Shown here: piece by piece, positions 1 to 9,078 of the stretch
Position numbering within the stretch: position 1 is the stretch's first letter
Layout: each line of letters opens with the position of its first letter
Source of the DNA: Terfezia claveryi
Taxonomy: Eukaryota; Ascomycota; Pezizomycetes; Pezizales; Pezizaceae
Direction of reading: 5' to 3'
Assembly: GCA_015179025.1 (NCBI GenBank)
Contig: WHUX01000630.1
Location: 1-16,432 of the forward strand
DNA: 16,432 nt
The notes under the pieces: generated by a model
Database searches by the model: none
What the model was told of the DNA's origin: nothing
Seen by the model: only the letters and a program-made list of their open reading frames with translations
Program-made: the position numbers and the translations under genes

Positions 1-2
1 TC

Positions 3-401
3 CACAACAATCTCATCAACAAAAGTAACCCTTTTACCCTTCAACCTCCTCTCTCCCTTACCATAGTCAACCTTGGTATCAGAAGCAACAGAAAGAGAAT
101 AAGAAGGAAGTTGATAATCAGTAGATCCTTCCTCATCAGGATCCACCTTAAAGAAAGCAGGAATAGAAGAAACAGAGTCCAAGAAATCAGTGGTATAATA
201 TCTGATAGATATGGAGACTCCTAAACAAAAAAGTACTAGTGTAATGGAAGGAGAAGCTAGAGCTAGGAAAGGCAGGAGAAAGGCAATGACAAGTGAGGAG
301 CTAGAAGCACTCAAGGCCAAATTAGTCAATACCCCTAAAAAGAAAGTTCCAACTGGGAAAGATATTCCAGAAAAAGAAGTAGAAACAAGGGAAATAGTCA
401 T
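3..401 (-). other. Stop-free antisense reading frame, open to the left edge (possible antisense ORF or neighbouring gene)
   Basis: The minus-strand frame read in triplets 399-401, 396-398 and down to 3-5 has no stop. It has an ATG at 399-401 and remains open upstream to a TAG at 489-491. It reads off the window edge, so at least 133 codons. The part covering 3-210 lies outside the clearest gag region and is rich in codons ending in T or G (GAT, GTT, TCT, AAG, GAG), giving a soluble-looking stretch with acidic and basic residues (for example PAFFKVDPDEEG). The part opposite gag (210-400) is hydrophobic, as expected for the complement of purine-rich DNA. In contrast, plus frame 1 over 1-210 has six stops. 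This may be chance, an antisense ORF of element A, or a neighbouring gene fragment. I do not recognise the product. Confidence 0.25.
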
Positions 402-2181
402 TGAGCCTAATTCATCAATGCCTGAAGTAAGGATTGTAACACCTCCTACAACAAAAGCCTTTTGGGATAAAAATGAGTCATCATGGTACTAAAGGATATC
501 ACAGGTATTTATATACCTAACTATAAACAACATGTTATCAAAAAGGAAAAAAGAACTATTGGCTGAAGCAACAGAAAAGTTCATGATTTTTCAACAACAG
601 GACCAATTTGACAAGTCAGTTCAAATGGACTTTCAACTCTTATCTACTTCAAAAGCAGTATGGCTTTACCCAACCTATAACCCATGTAAAGGAGTTCCAT
701 GGCTAGCATTAAACTGGCCTTTCCTGACACAGTATATGCTTATGGGTAACCTGTATGATCTGGATACTCCAGAAATAGTGCCTCCAATAACAAAACATAT
801 AGAAACTCATAAGAAAATAGGAAGGAAACTGTTTGGAGCTGGAGGCAAGGGTAAGGGGAAAAGTGTGTAGTATGAAAAAGAGGATGATGGAGATTATGAA
901 ATAGATATAGAAGAAATATCTGAAAAAGACATGCCACCACCACCTAAAGATAGGAAAAAGCCAACACATACCAAAAAGAGTAAGACTCCTGATAAGAAGT
1001 CTAGAAGGAGCTCTAGTGGTGTAGCTGGAGGTGGAAGTGAGGACCCAGGATCTGGATCTGAGGGTGATGAATCAGATAATGGCTCTGGAGATGACAGCAG
1101 GAAAAGGTCAACTAAAGAACCTAGCCCTCACCACTTGGAATGGTCTAAAAAGTCTAGTCAAAAGATACCAATACAACAGGTCAGCAAATCCCTTGTCAAG
1201 AAGGCAAACAAACTTGCAAAAATTCCCAATCCCCCAATGATTGATGGAGTATCAGAGAAATGGAGGGATCAAACTACCTTTGACAATTATGTGCAACAAT
1301 TGCAGAAGTGGATAGAATATTAAGGGTTGGATATAGCAAGTTGGGAAAGTCTGGATAGAGCAAGCTTTATATTTGAGAAGAGTGCTTAGACTTGGTATAA
1401 CCAGTATTGCTCTGAGAAAGAAGATGTTGAGAACAGGAATTTCCATAAATTTATGTTAAAACTAAGAGGTAAACTCATCTCTACAGTAGCACCTGAAGTA
1501 TTATGGAAACAATATCTATCACATTATCAGAGGCCAGATGTTACTGTCATGCAGTATGTATAGAACCTGGAAGAGTTCAAAATTAAGTACAAGGATCTAA
1601 ATGGAAAAGACATAATAAGTAATCATGCACTAAAAATGAAACTAGTAGATGGACTGGTACCCCTGCTTAGGGCTAAAGTCAAAGGACTAATATCATATGA
1701 GTCAACCTTTGAGGAAATATTGAATAAGATTGCAGTCTAGGAGGATGTACTAAAACAGGAAACTAAATCCTTGCAACAGCATCAAAAGAAGGCTGATAAG
1801 CAATGGGGTCCTAGTAGACCTATGGAATGGACTAAATCTGAATTCAAATTGCCTGAAAAAGTCACTAAGAATGCAACTAAAGTGGCAGGCAAGAAAGGTA
1901 GACCAAGTGGTCTCTATGGTAACTTCCCTAGTACCAGAAAGGATAAAACTAAGTATACTCCTTATGGTGAAGAAGAGAAGAAAAGGGAAGAGGCTGCAAG
2001 AACAGGGTCCTGTTATCACTGTGGTAAACAGGGTCATACTTCCAGGGATTGGCCTAATAGGAAGGTGTCTTCAGCTTACCAATATATGAGATCTAAACTA
2101 GGAGTCAGAAGATTCCCACCTTACCAACCATTTAGACCTAAGCCAACTTGGCCCCCACAAAAAGTGAAAACAGCTTATTAG
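211..2181 (+). pseudogene. gag: Element A Gag (capsid plus one CCHC-like knuckle), broken by stops
   Basis: Frame 1 carries a continuous Gag: ATG at 211, Lys/Arg-rich N-terminus, an acidic and Ser/Gly-rich stretch (about 880-1110), a capsid-like region (about 1215-1760, with paired aromatics and LR..LI patterns typical of retrotransposon Gag), then a zinc knuckle at 2011-2052 (CYHC-GKQG-H-TSRD-W). The knuckle's fourth ligand is Trp instead of Cys. Interrupting stops are at 490 (TAA), 868 (TAG), 1321 (TAA), 1387 (TAG), 1561 (TAG), 1738 (TAG) and 2179 (TAG); each is one C-to-T change from a Gln codon. The frame continues with another TAA at 2197 until a TGA at 2353. Upstream, frame 1 over 1-210 has six stops but otherwise plausible residues, so the true N-terminus could lie further left. 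Gag would assemble the RNA-containing particle; this copy cannot encode it whole. Confidence 0.75.
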
Positions 2182-2264
2182 GAAATTGATGTGAAATAAC
2201 AAGAGTCAGCTGTACTTCAGGTTATGAGAAACCCTAATGACTCAAGGAAGTTCTTAGTACCAAA

Positions 2265-2640
2265 AGCCATAGAACTTCTAATGCAGCTGAAATTAAAATT
2301 AATGGACATATTGCTTATGCACTATTTGATCCATGCACATCAGGTGGAGACTTGATATCAGCAAATTATTCCCAACTATTTAATATACCCTTGAAAGAGA
2401 TCAGCAAGAAACCTCTAGAAACTGCAATTAAAGGCAGTAGATCTCAAATGTCAAATACAGCAACAGTCACAGTAGATCTACAAGGATACCAAGAAACTTG
2501 GACATTCTATGTGGCCAACCTGAAGGACTGGGATGTTATATTTGGTGAACCTGCTCTGAGGGATTATAAAGCAATTATGAATGTCAAAGATAATGCAATT
2601 ACTATACAACCTATAGGCAGGACAAGGATTGATATTAATA
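2265..2640 (+). other. Element A retroviral-type aspartic protease domain
   Basis: The frame 3 segment begins near EIKINGH and has the catalytic block ALFDPCTSGGDLIS (Asp codon 2328-2330), followed about 60 residues later by WDVIFGEPALRDY, the counterpart of the ILG-x-PWL segment seen in Ty3-type proteases. The usual D-S/T-G triad is D-P-C-T-S-G here, so the residue after Asp is Pro and the Gly is displaced. I read this as a divergent family version and not decay, because the change is not a simple C-to-T event. The role would be maturation of Gag and Pol. Confidence 0.6.
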
Positions 2641-2939
2641 TGCTCAAAACCAAGGATACACTTGGAAGAGTTACAACTGCAGCAATGAATATAGGAAGAA
2701 CAGAACATGACTGGGATGATAATGAAGACCCACATGCTATATTAACTGAAGTTGGAGGTAGATTACTATACCACCCAAAGCCAACTCCAGCAATTCCATG
2801 GATACAGTATGATTTAGTAGATGAACTGGAAGAAGACCAAGAATGGTCATAAGAGTGGTTTGACTCATCAGAATAGTCAGAGCTAGAAAATGATGGAAGC
2901 TCTCTAGTCATTACAAATCCAGTTAATCTGGAAGAAGTA

Positions 2940-4330
2940 GAGTTTAATATATTTAAAGAATTCCCTGAATTATTCCCAGAAGAAAAACCAACTGCATTAC
3001 TACCAATCAGAAAACCTTATGACATCATGCAACATAAAATTATAGTTCCTGATGGTGCAACCTGGGAACCTGCATACTATACAAACTATACAAGGTTTCT
3101 GGACCAAGTGACTGAGAAAATGAGGACAGAGCTAGAATCTGGAAGGATAGTGCCATCTAGCTCACTCAATAGTATCCTTATGTTTACATAGCCTAAAAGG
3201 GATTTAGATAAGAATGGCAAGCAACAGGCCAGATTCTTATTGCACTGTGTAGCTAGAAATAAGCTAGTACAAAAGGATAAAACACCCATGCCCAATATTA
3301 AAGCAATATTAGACTGGATAGCTAGTAAGGAATATATCTCAGTAGCTGATCTGGCAGATGGCTATCACAATATTAGGCATGCACATGAATCAGTAAAACA
3401 TAGCACCTTTACAAATCATCTAGGGAAATTTGACTCATTGGTCATGCAGCAGGGTGATTGCAATGCACCTGCAACCATGATGAGGGCTATGAACTGGTTA
3501 TTAAGAGACTATATTGGAAAAACTGTCATGGTTTATTTAGATGATATTCTGATTGGCACAGATACCCTGGAGGAACATAAGGAAGTGTTGAGAGGGATCT
3601 GCAGGATATTGGCTAAGGAAAAGTTTTTCTTCAACAAAAAGAAATGCCAAATCCTTGCCCTAAGGCTAAAAGTACTGGTATTCATTGTTACCAAACAAGG
3701 GCTAGAAATGGATCCAGAAAAAATTAACTCAATAACAAATTACCCAATCCCTGACTCAAAAAAGAAATTGCAAAAGTTTCTAAGGATGGTTAATTACTTG
3801 AGAAGGTTTTGTCCAGAATTGGGAGCTATAGCCAAACCACTATCAGAATTGCAAGGATCAACAAAGAAGCACATGTAGACTCCTCTGCATAATGAGTCAT
3901 TCAAGAAGATTAAGGAGCTAATAATGAGCAATAAAGTGCTCAAACCAATTAATCATGACTCAGGCCTTCCAATCTATTTAATTACTGATGCCAGTAATAC
4001 AGGTATCTCAGGATAGATTGGCCAAATGGAGAATGGTGTTATCAGGCCAGCAGAGTTTCACTCTAGGAAATTAAATGATAGACAAATAAATTACACAACA
4101 ACTGATAAGGAATTATTAGCAATTGTTGACTCACTGAGGTATTTCAGACCTAAACTACAGGGTCACAAAGTGATCATCCAAACAGATCACAAACCCTTAG
4201 TCACATTTATGGATAGTATCCCTGAAAGTCAGATGAAGAGAAGGTGGCAAGGAACTATGAGTCAGTTTGACCTAACCCTAGAATACATTCAGGGCAAGGA
4301 CAACCATATAGCAGATGTACTATCTAGAGG
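2940..4330 (+). other. Element A reverse transcriptase and RNase H domains
   Basis: RT motifs in order: PDGATWEP (about 3050), RIVPSSS (about 3145), the fingers region with KNGKQQARFLLHC (about 3212), ADLADGYHNI (about 3346, first catalytic Asp), VMQQGDCNAPAT (about 3440), VYLDDIL (3531-3551, catalytic Asp pair intact), and LQKFLRMVNYLRRF (about 3768). RNase H follows with Asp in TDAS, Glu in DKELLAI and Asp in TDHKPL and IADVLSR. Stops at 3189, 3876 and 4014 break the domain. The GDCNAPAT core differs from the FGLTNAPA core of element B, so A and B belong to different Ty3-like lineages. Confidence 0.82.
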
Positions 4331-5330
4331 AGTATATAGTCCCCCTAAATCCTCCTCTACTGGACAGTCTTCTCACCACACAACTGCCTTACTACAACAT
4401 CTAGTAGTAACCAACCACCTTTCTGTTCCTATACAAACTTTCAGGAAAACTCCTCCCCCACTACATTCTCCATCACCAACCATGCCTGCATCTCCAAACT
4501 AACAGCTCAGGATTAGGGGAGCCACTGGGAGACCAGTGACTCTACCAGTCTTTGGGAGAAATTCTTCCAACACCATCAACAGGAGAAGGAGACTCCCTTC
4601 TCTCCAAATCACCACTACCAACCTCCTACCAAGACAGGTGCAGGAGGTTAATCCCACCAGGCCTGTCTGACATAACAGAGAAGGCCTTAATGCAGTCTTT
4701 GAGGCTGAAAGGTACAAAGCTACAGTTGAGGATGACCCTGAAGCTGATGAATCTAACAACCCACAAAGAAATTTCAGGCTCAGACAGCTCCAGCAGGAGC
4801 CAGCAGCAGTACAAACTACTGCCACCACTACTAGGGCTCAGGCCCAACAGCAATAACAAGAGAGTGAAGAGAGAGGAAGGTCAGTTACAAGAAAACCCAA
4901 GTTTCAAGTAGTCATTAACAAAGAACCTAGTACCTCCTCTCCCTCTACTCTTGCTGCCTCTGAGGCAGAGGACTCACAGGAATGGACCCTTGTAGATGAG
5001 TCCTCTGACTTAGATGAACCTGAGGAATGGGAAAGAGCCAGGGAACCCATGATTATAGAACAGATGGAGCAGTCCTTGAGAAGGGCTGATAGGGGTTCTA
5101 TGGTTGTGGGAAACCTTTAGGAGTGGAACCCTACTCTTGAAGGTACCTTGAAGAGAAGAGCAGCCTCACCTAAGTGCAAGGATGAGGCAGACAACAAGAA
5201 GGTGCACTTCCAGCCTCCTCCTCCTCCAGGAGCCTCACCTGCATCCTCTGTCAGCACCCTTCCTGACATCTTCCCTGAGGATCCAATCCTCCCATCCTCC
5301 TCCTCTAACAAAACTTAAGACAGAGAGTTT

Positions 5331-5700
5331 TGTTCCCAATGTGGTAAAGTGGGCCACAAAACTTCCCAATGCAGCAACAAAGATCCTGTTGTTAATCTTT
5401 GTGACAAATGCTGGGCAATTGGACACTTTAAGGAGGATTGTCCCAGAGGTATTAAATTTCCTCCTCCCAGATGTACCAACTGCATGGAGACCACTCACCT
5501 CAGCAACAGATGCCCCCTTGACAACAAACTCTTCCCACTACAGTATCCACTCCCACCAGAAACCATTAGAAAATGCACTATATGCAACCAAGATAGTCAC
5601 TGGTCCCACCTATGCCCAAATCTTCCAAAAGTCACTACTACAGGAGGAAAAGAGATACTAAGATGCAAGTATTGTCTTGGCTACCATAACATGAACAAAA
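5331..5700 (+). other. Element A C-terminal array of four canonical CCHC zinc knuckles plus one degenerate
   Basis: Four C-x2-C-x4-H-x4-C knuckles are intact in the pol frame: 5331-5372 (CSQC...HKTSQC), 5400-5441 (CDKC...HFKEDC), 5472-5513 (CTNC...HLSNRC) and 5574-5615 (CTIC...HWSHLC). A fifth, from 5664, begins CKYC-LGYH but its spacing is off. Such arrays bind single-stranded nucleic acid in CNBP-like proteins and nucleocapsids. All sixteen ligands of the first four are preserved despite surrounding stops, so the array was probably under constraint until recently. It occupies the position where a Ty3-like pol normally has its integrase. A stop lies just before it (5316) and another after (5796). 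Confidence 0.8.
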
Positions 5701-6030
5701 ACTTTGTCAGCTCCTGTGACACTAGGAAAAACAATTTGAAGGCCCTTAATAAGCCCTTCCACAACAGTGACTACCTGAAAAGAACTCTAGGAGTCTAGGG
5801 TGAGGATGAAAAGAGTATGGAACTAGATTTGGTAATTGCTGAGTAGATAGGAGATCATAAGTTGGAATGGCATTATAGAGAAGAGTTGGAGAAAGATACA
5901 ATGTTTGGACCACTATACTTAAGGGTCAAGAGAGGAGAGCAAGTACCTACAGTAAAGGTACAGGATAGGTTTATGTACCTCTTGAAGAATTTTGCCTGGA
6001 GGATGGAGTTTTTATCTAAATAGGGAGGCA

Positions 6031-6656
6031 TGTAAGGAAGTGGCTTACTCATCTCTTATGACTAACCTTCTACCTCATAAATGTATTTCTTATGTATTTC
6101 TTACTTAGCAAGCATCTCAAATCACACAATATTGTGTACTGTCTGCCTTGCTAATATTTCATATATTATCACATGCTTTCACATGTTATTCACATGCTTT
6201 CACATGTACAAGTCTAGGAAAGACTTAACCTATTTTGTACTAGATAAGTATTTGGAAGTACTATCTAGAGGATCAGATGATGCTAATCTTAATCACATGT
6301 AAGGGTCAGATGATGGTGCACTGCCTCAGTACTGCCCTAACACTGCCCCGTTGGAAACATATATAGTCCACTGAATTTCCCTTCAGTTGGACAGATAGTT
6401 AGAACTCAGAAGATAGTTAGAGTACAATTAATATAGAAGTTCCACTGGTTAATTTCTAAGTGCCTTTGGCACTTCTATACTACTTTACCTATTATAGTAA
6501 TCTTATGCTACTGGTAATAACTTTAATAGTGAGAATAAACAATATACTATTAGTAATCTACTTTGTAGTATACATTACTAGCCTGAGATTATCTGATTAG
6601 ATTGGATCCTTATCTAATCTAATCTGATTGTCTAGTCCTCCATACAACACATTACA
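6031..6656 (+). repeat. Element A 3' LTR (TGTAA...TTACA, 626 bp)
   Basis: It starts with TGTAA directly after a short purine-rich stretch (6021-6029, a weak polypurine tract) and ends with TTACA, a 5-bp perfect terminal inverted repeat. The next bases, caaat (6657-6661), resume the RT coding of element B, which fixes the end and predicts caaat as target-site duplication. A TATA-like TATATAG lies at 6360-6366. A 21-bp unit (cacatgctttcacatgt plus spacer) is repeated at 6170-6208. There is one CpG (about 6349). Confidence 0.8.
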
Positions 6657-7929
6657 CAAATGGTTCACCAAACTGGATTTGAGAGGGGCTTACAACCTGG
6701 TATGGATTACCGAGAGGGAGGAGGGGAAAACTGCCTTCCGAACAAGATATGGCTATTTTGAGTATAATGTGATGCCTTTTGGCCTAACCAATGCCCCTGC
6801 CTCCTTCTAGTACTTCATCAATGACATCTTGTGGGACTTTCTCAATATGTTCTGCACAGCTTACCTGGACGATATCCTCATATACTCGGACTCCCTAGCA
6901 GAACACAAAGTCCATGTGAGGCAGGTGCTAGAGAAGCTGGAGAAGGCCAAATTATACTTGAAACCAGAGAAATGTGAGTTTCATATGTAGGAGGTCAGGT
7001 ATTTGGGGTTAATCATCACTACAGAAGGTATTAGGATGGACCTTACCAAGGTTACCACTGTCCAGGAATGGCAAACTCCAGCAAATCTCAAGGACGTCTA
7101 AGCCTTCCTGAGGTTTACTAACTTTTACCGGCAGTTCATTTTAGGGTATTCGAAGATCATAGCCTCCCTCACTACCTTGACCAAAAAAGACCAGCGTTTC
7201 AACTGGAATCCAGAAGCCCAATCTGCCTTCCAGAACCTTAAGGAAGCCTTCTGCTCAGCACCGATCCTCACCTATTTCAACTTTGACTAGGAGTGTGTTA
7301 TCAAAACCGATGCCTCTGACTATGTTTCAGCAGCAATCCTGTCCCAGAACGACGATAATGGCATCCTCCACCCTGTGGCCTACTTCTCGAAAAAACACTC
7401 TCTGGCTGAGTGCAATTATGAGATTTATAATAAAGAACTGATGGCCATTGTGTGAGCTTTCAAGGAATGGAGGCCACACCTGGAGTCAGCTAAGGGGATC
7501 ATCAAGATGCTATTTGATCATAAGAATCTTAAGTACTTCACCACCACTAAGCTGCTGAACCGACGGCAGGCTAGATGGTTGGAGTTTTTATCTCGATTTA
7601 ACTTCAAGATCAAGTATCAGCTTGGAAAAGCTGGGGGTAAGCCAGATGCACTGACCAGGAGATTAGGAGATCTCCCTAAAGGGGGGGATGAAAGGCTGAA
7701 ATACCAAAATCAGGTGGTACTTAAACCTGAAAATCTCGACCTGGCAGCCAATAGCCATACTGATGCTGATGCTAAACTTGAAGCGAACCCCAGAGTAGAT
7801 CTTCTTCTTCGGATACGACGGGCATATGCGGATGATGACCTGGTTAAGGATATAATTACCGCAGTGGATTCTAGATAGTGGTGTCACACCAAGATTTCTC
7901 TAGCTGAGTGCACCACTCAGGACAGCATC

Positions 7930-8990
7930 CTATACTACCTAGATCGGCTCTATATACCTGAAGGGGAGTTGCAGATGCAGCTGATAATGGAATACTATGA
8001 TACCCTGGCTGCAAGTTATCCTGAGGTAGCTAAAACGTTAGAGCTACTAGCTAGGCAATATATATGGATTGACCAACGGAAGGAGGTGGAGCAGTACATA
8101 TAGAACTGCCATGTTTGCAAGTGTGCTAAGCCTACCTGTCATGCTCCTTATGGGACCCTGAAGTCCCTAGAGATCCTAGACCAACCTTGGCAACACCTAA
8201 CCATGGACTTTGTGACTGAGTTGCTGGAGGATTCGGGGTTTAATACTATTCTTATGGTAGTAGACCGATTGACCAAAATAAGGCATGTTATACCTTGCCA
8301 TGATACATGTTCGGCCTGGGACCTTGCCGGCCTCTACCTCAACCATATATTCTACTACCATGGTCTCTCCAAGTCAGTCATCTTGGACTGTAGCCTCCAA
8401 TTTGTCTCGAACTTCTGGAAGGTATTCTGCGAGCTTCTGAGAATCAATGTACACCTCTCCACGGCATATTACCTCTAAACAGATGGTCAGTCTGAGTAAA
8501 TGAATGCAATTATGGAGCAGTACTTGAGAGTATACGTCAATTACCAGCAAAACAACTGGGTTTCACTGCTGGTAACCTGTGAGTTCATTACTAACAACCA
8601 TTTCTTGAAGACTCTAAAAACCTTCTCGTATCTGGCCAATTTTGGCTGGCACCCTCGTTTCGTAGACTCCCTAGTACCCCTGCATAAAGCTAGGGAGAAT
8701 ACTCCAGCTAAAGAGTTCACTACGGAAATTGCTGAGTTGCACTCTACCCTAAAAGCCGAGCTGGGATATGCGCAAGCCAGACAAGCTGAGTATACGAATG
8801 GATCACGGCTGCCTGCCTCCAGATACCAGCCAGGGGACAAGGTGTAGTTCTCTAGCTGGTACTTCTAGACAGAGCGGCCATTTCGCAAACTAGACTACAA
8901 GTTCTTGGGTCCATTCGAGGTGTTGGCTACTATAGGCACTCATGCCTATCGACTGAGGTTCCCCAAGGACATAAAACGCTACCCAGTTGT
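7930..8990 (+). other. Element B integrase domain (DD35E intact, zinc-binding His lost)
   Basis: Catalytic residues are visible: Asp 8206 (TMDFVTEL), Asp 8386 (VILDCSLQF) and Glu 8494 (DGQSE). The second Asp and the Glu are separated by 35 residues, the retroviral/Ty3 spacing. The N-terminal zinc finger keeps Cys at 8107 and 8116 (CHVC), but the positions where His is expected are Tyr, at 7993-7998 (EYYDTL) and 8017 (SYPEV). His-to-Tyr (CAC/CAT to TAC/TAT) is a C-to-T change. A GPF/Y-like segment (FLGPFEVL) follows near 8905. Stops at 8101, 8476, 8497, 8845 and 8866 interrupt it. Confidence 0.85.
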
Positions 8991-9078
8991 CTAAGTCTCT
9001 GAGATCGAGCCTGTCACAAAGGACCCTCTTCCAGGACAAAAACACCTCCCACCCCCTCCCGTAGTTATCAAAGGTGAG

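Larger units (their letters stand above)
2241..6023 (+). pseudogene. pol: Element A Pol: protease, RT, RNase H, linker and zinc-knuckle array in one frame; no integrase
   Basis: Frame 3 runs from just after stops at 2235-2240 to a TAG at 6021 with no frameshift. It is about 1,260 codons, interrupted by stops at 2850, 2874, 3189, 3876, 4014, 4500, 4668, 4854, 5118, 5316, 5796 and 5844. All are TAA/TAG except TGA at 4668, so all fit C-to-T change at CAA, CAG or CGA. Domain order: aspartic protease (ALFDPCTSGG, Asp at 2328), RT (YLDD 3534-3545), RNase H (TDAS at about 3984, DKELLAIV at about 4107, TDHKPL at about 4182, ADVLSR at about 4311), then a Pro/Ser/Thr- and acid-rich linker (about 4330-5325), zinc knuckles (5331-5700) and a 70-residue tail. 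No HHCC or DDE integrase signature occurs in the 560 codons after RNase H. Relative to Gag it lies in the -1 frame, overlapping from 2241 to 2355. Product would be an RNA-templated DNA-synthesis polyprotein; inactive here. Confidence 0.8.
1..6656 (+). mobile_element. Element A: Ty3/Gypsy-like LTR retrotransposon without recognisable integrase, 5' end outside window
   Basis: One unit made of a gag frame (frame 1), a pol frame (frame 3) and a 3' LTR. The 5' LTR is not in the window: nothing near the left edge resembles the end of the 3' LTR (6031-6656). The right end is exact, because the LTR closes with TTACA at 6656 and the next base continues the RT of element B in register with element C's homologous RT. 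The whole unit is almost devoid of CpG (one at about 6349), and its arginines appear as AGA/AGG. At least 18 premature stops in gag and pol are TAG, TAA or one TGA, each one C-to-T step from CAG, CAA or CGA. The order is Gag, PR, RT, RNase H, linker, zinc knuckles, LTR. Calling it Ty3-like rests on the RT/RNase H motifs; the missing integrase is an observation on this copy. Confidence 0.85.

Noticed and set aside
73..86. ttggtatcagaagc, resembling an initiator-tRNA-type primer-binding site
   Set aside because: The bases before it do not match the end of element A's 3' LTR (which ends acattaca), so it is not next to an LTR end here.
709..969. Hydrophobic minus-strand frames opposite gag
   Set aside because: They are the complement of purine-rich coding DNA and lack domain or codon support.
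4499..5311. Minus- and plus-strand alternate frames in the linker of element A (for example around 4552-4911 and 5117-5311)
   Set aside because: Low-complexity shadows; the pol frame through this region is continuous into the zinc knuckles and explains the sequence.
868..6023. TAG/TAA read as glutamine (altered genetic code)
   Set aside because: CAA and CAG are still common in the same frames, TGA also occurs, and element C shows the same transitions at catalytic and non-coding sites; decay explains it better.
6081..6302. Short plus-strand frame in element A's LTR
   Set aside because: It lies inside the 3' LTR, contains a tandem repeat and no domain; treated as non-coding.
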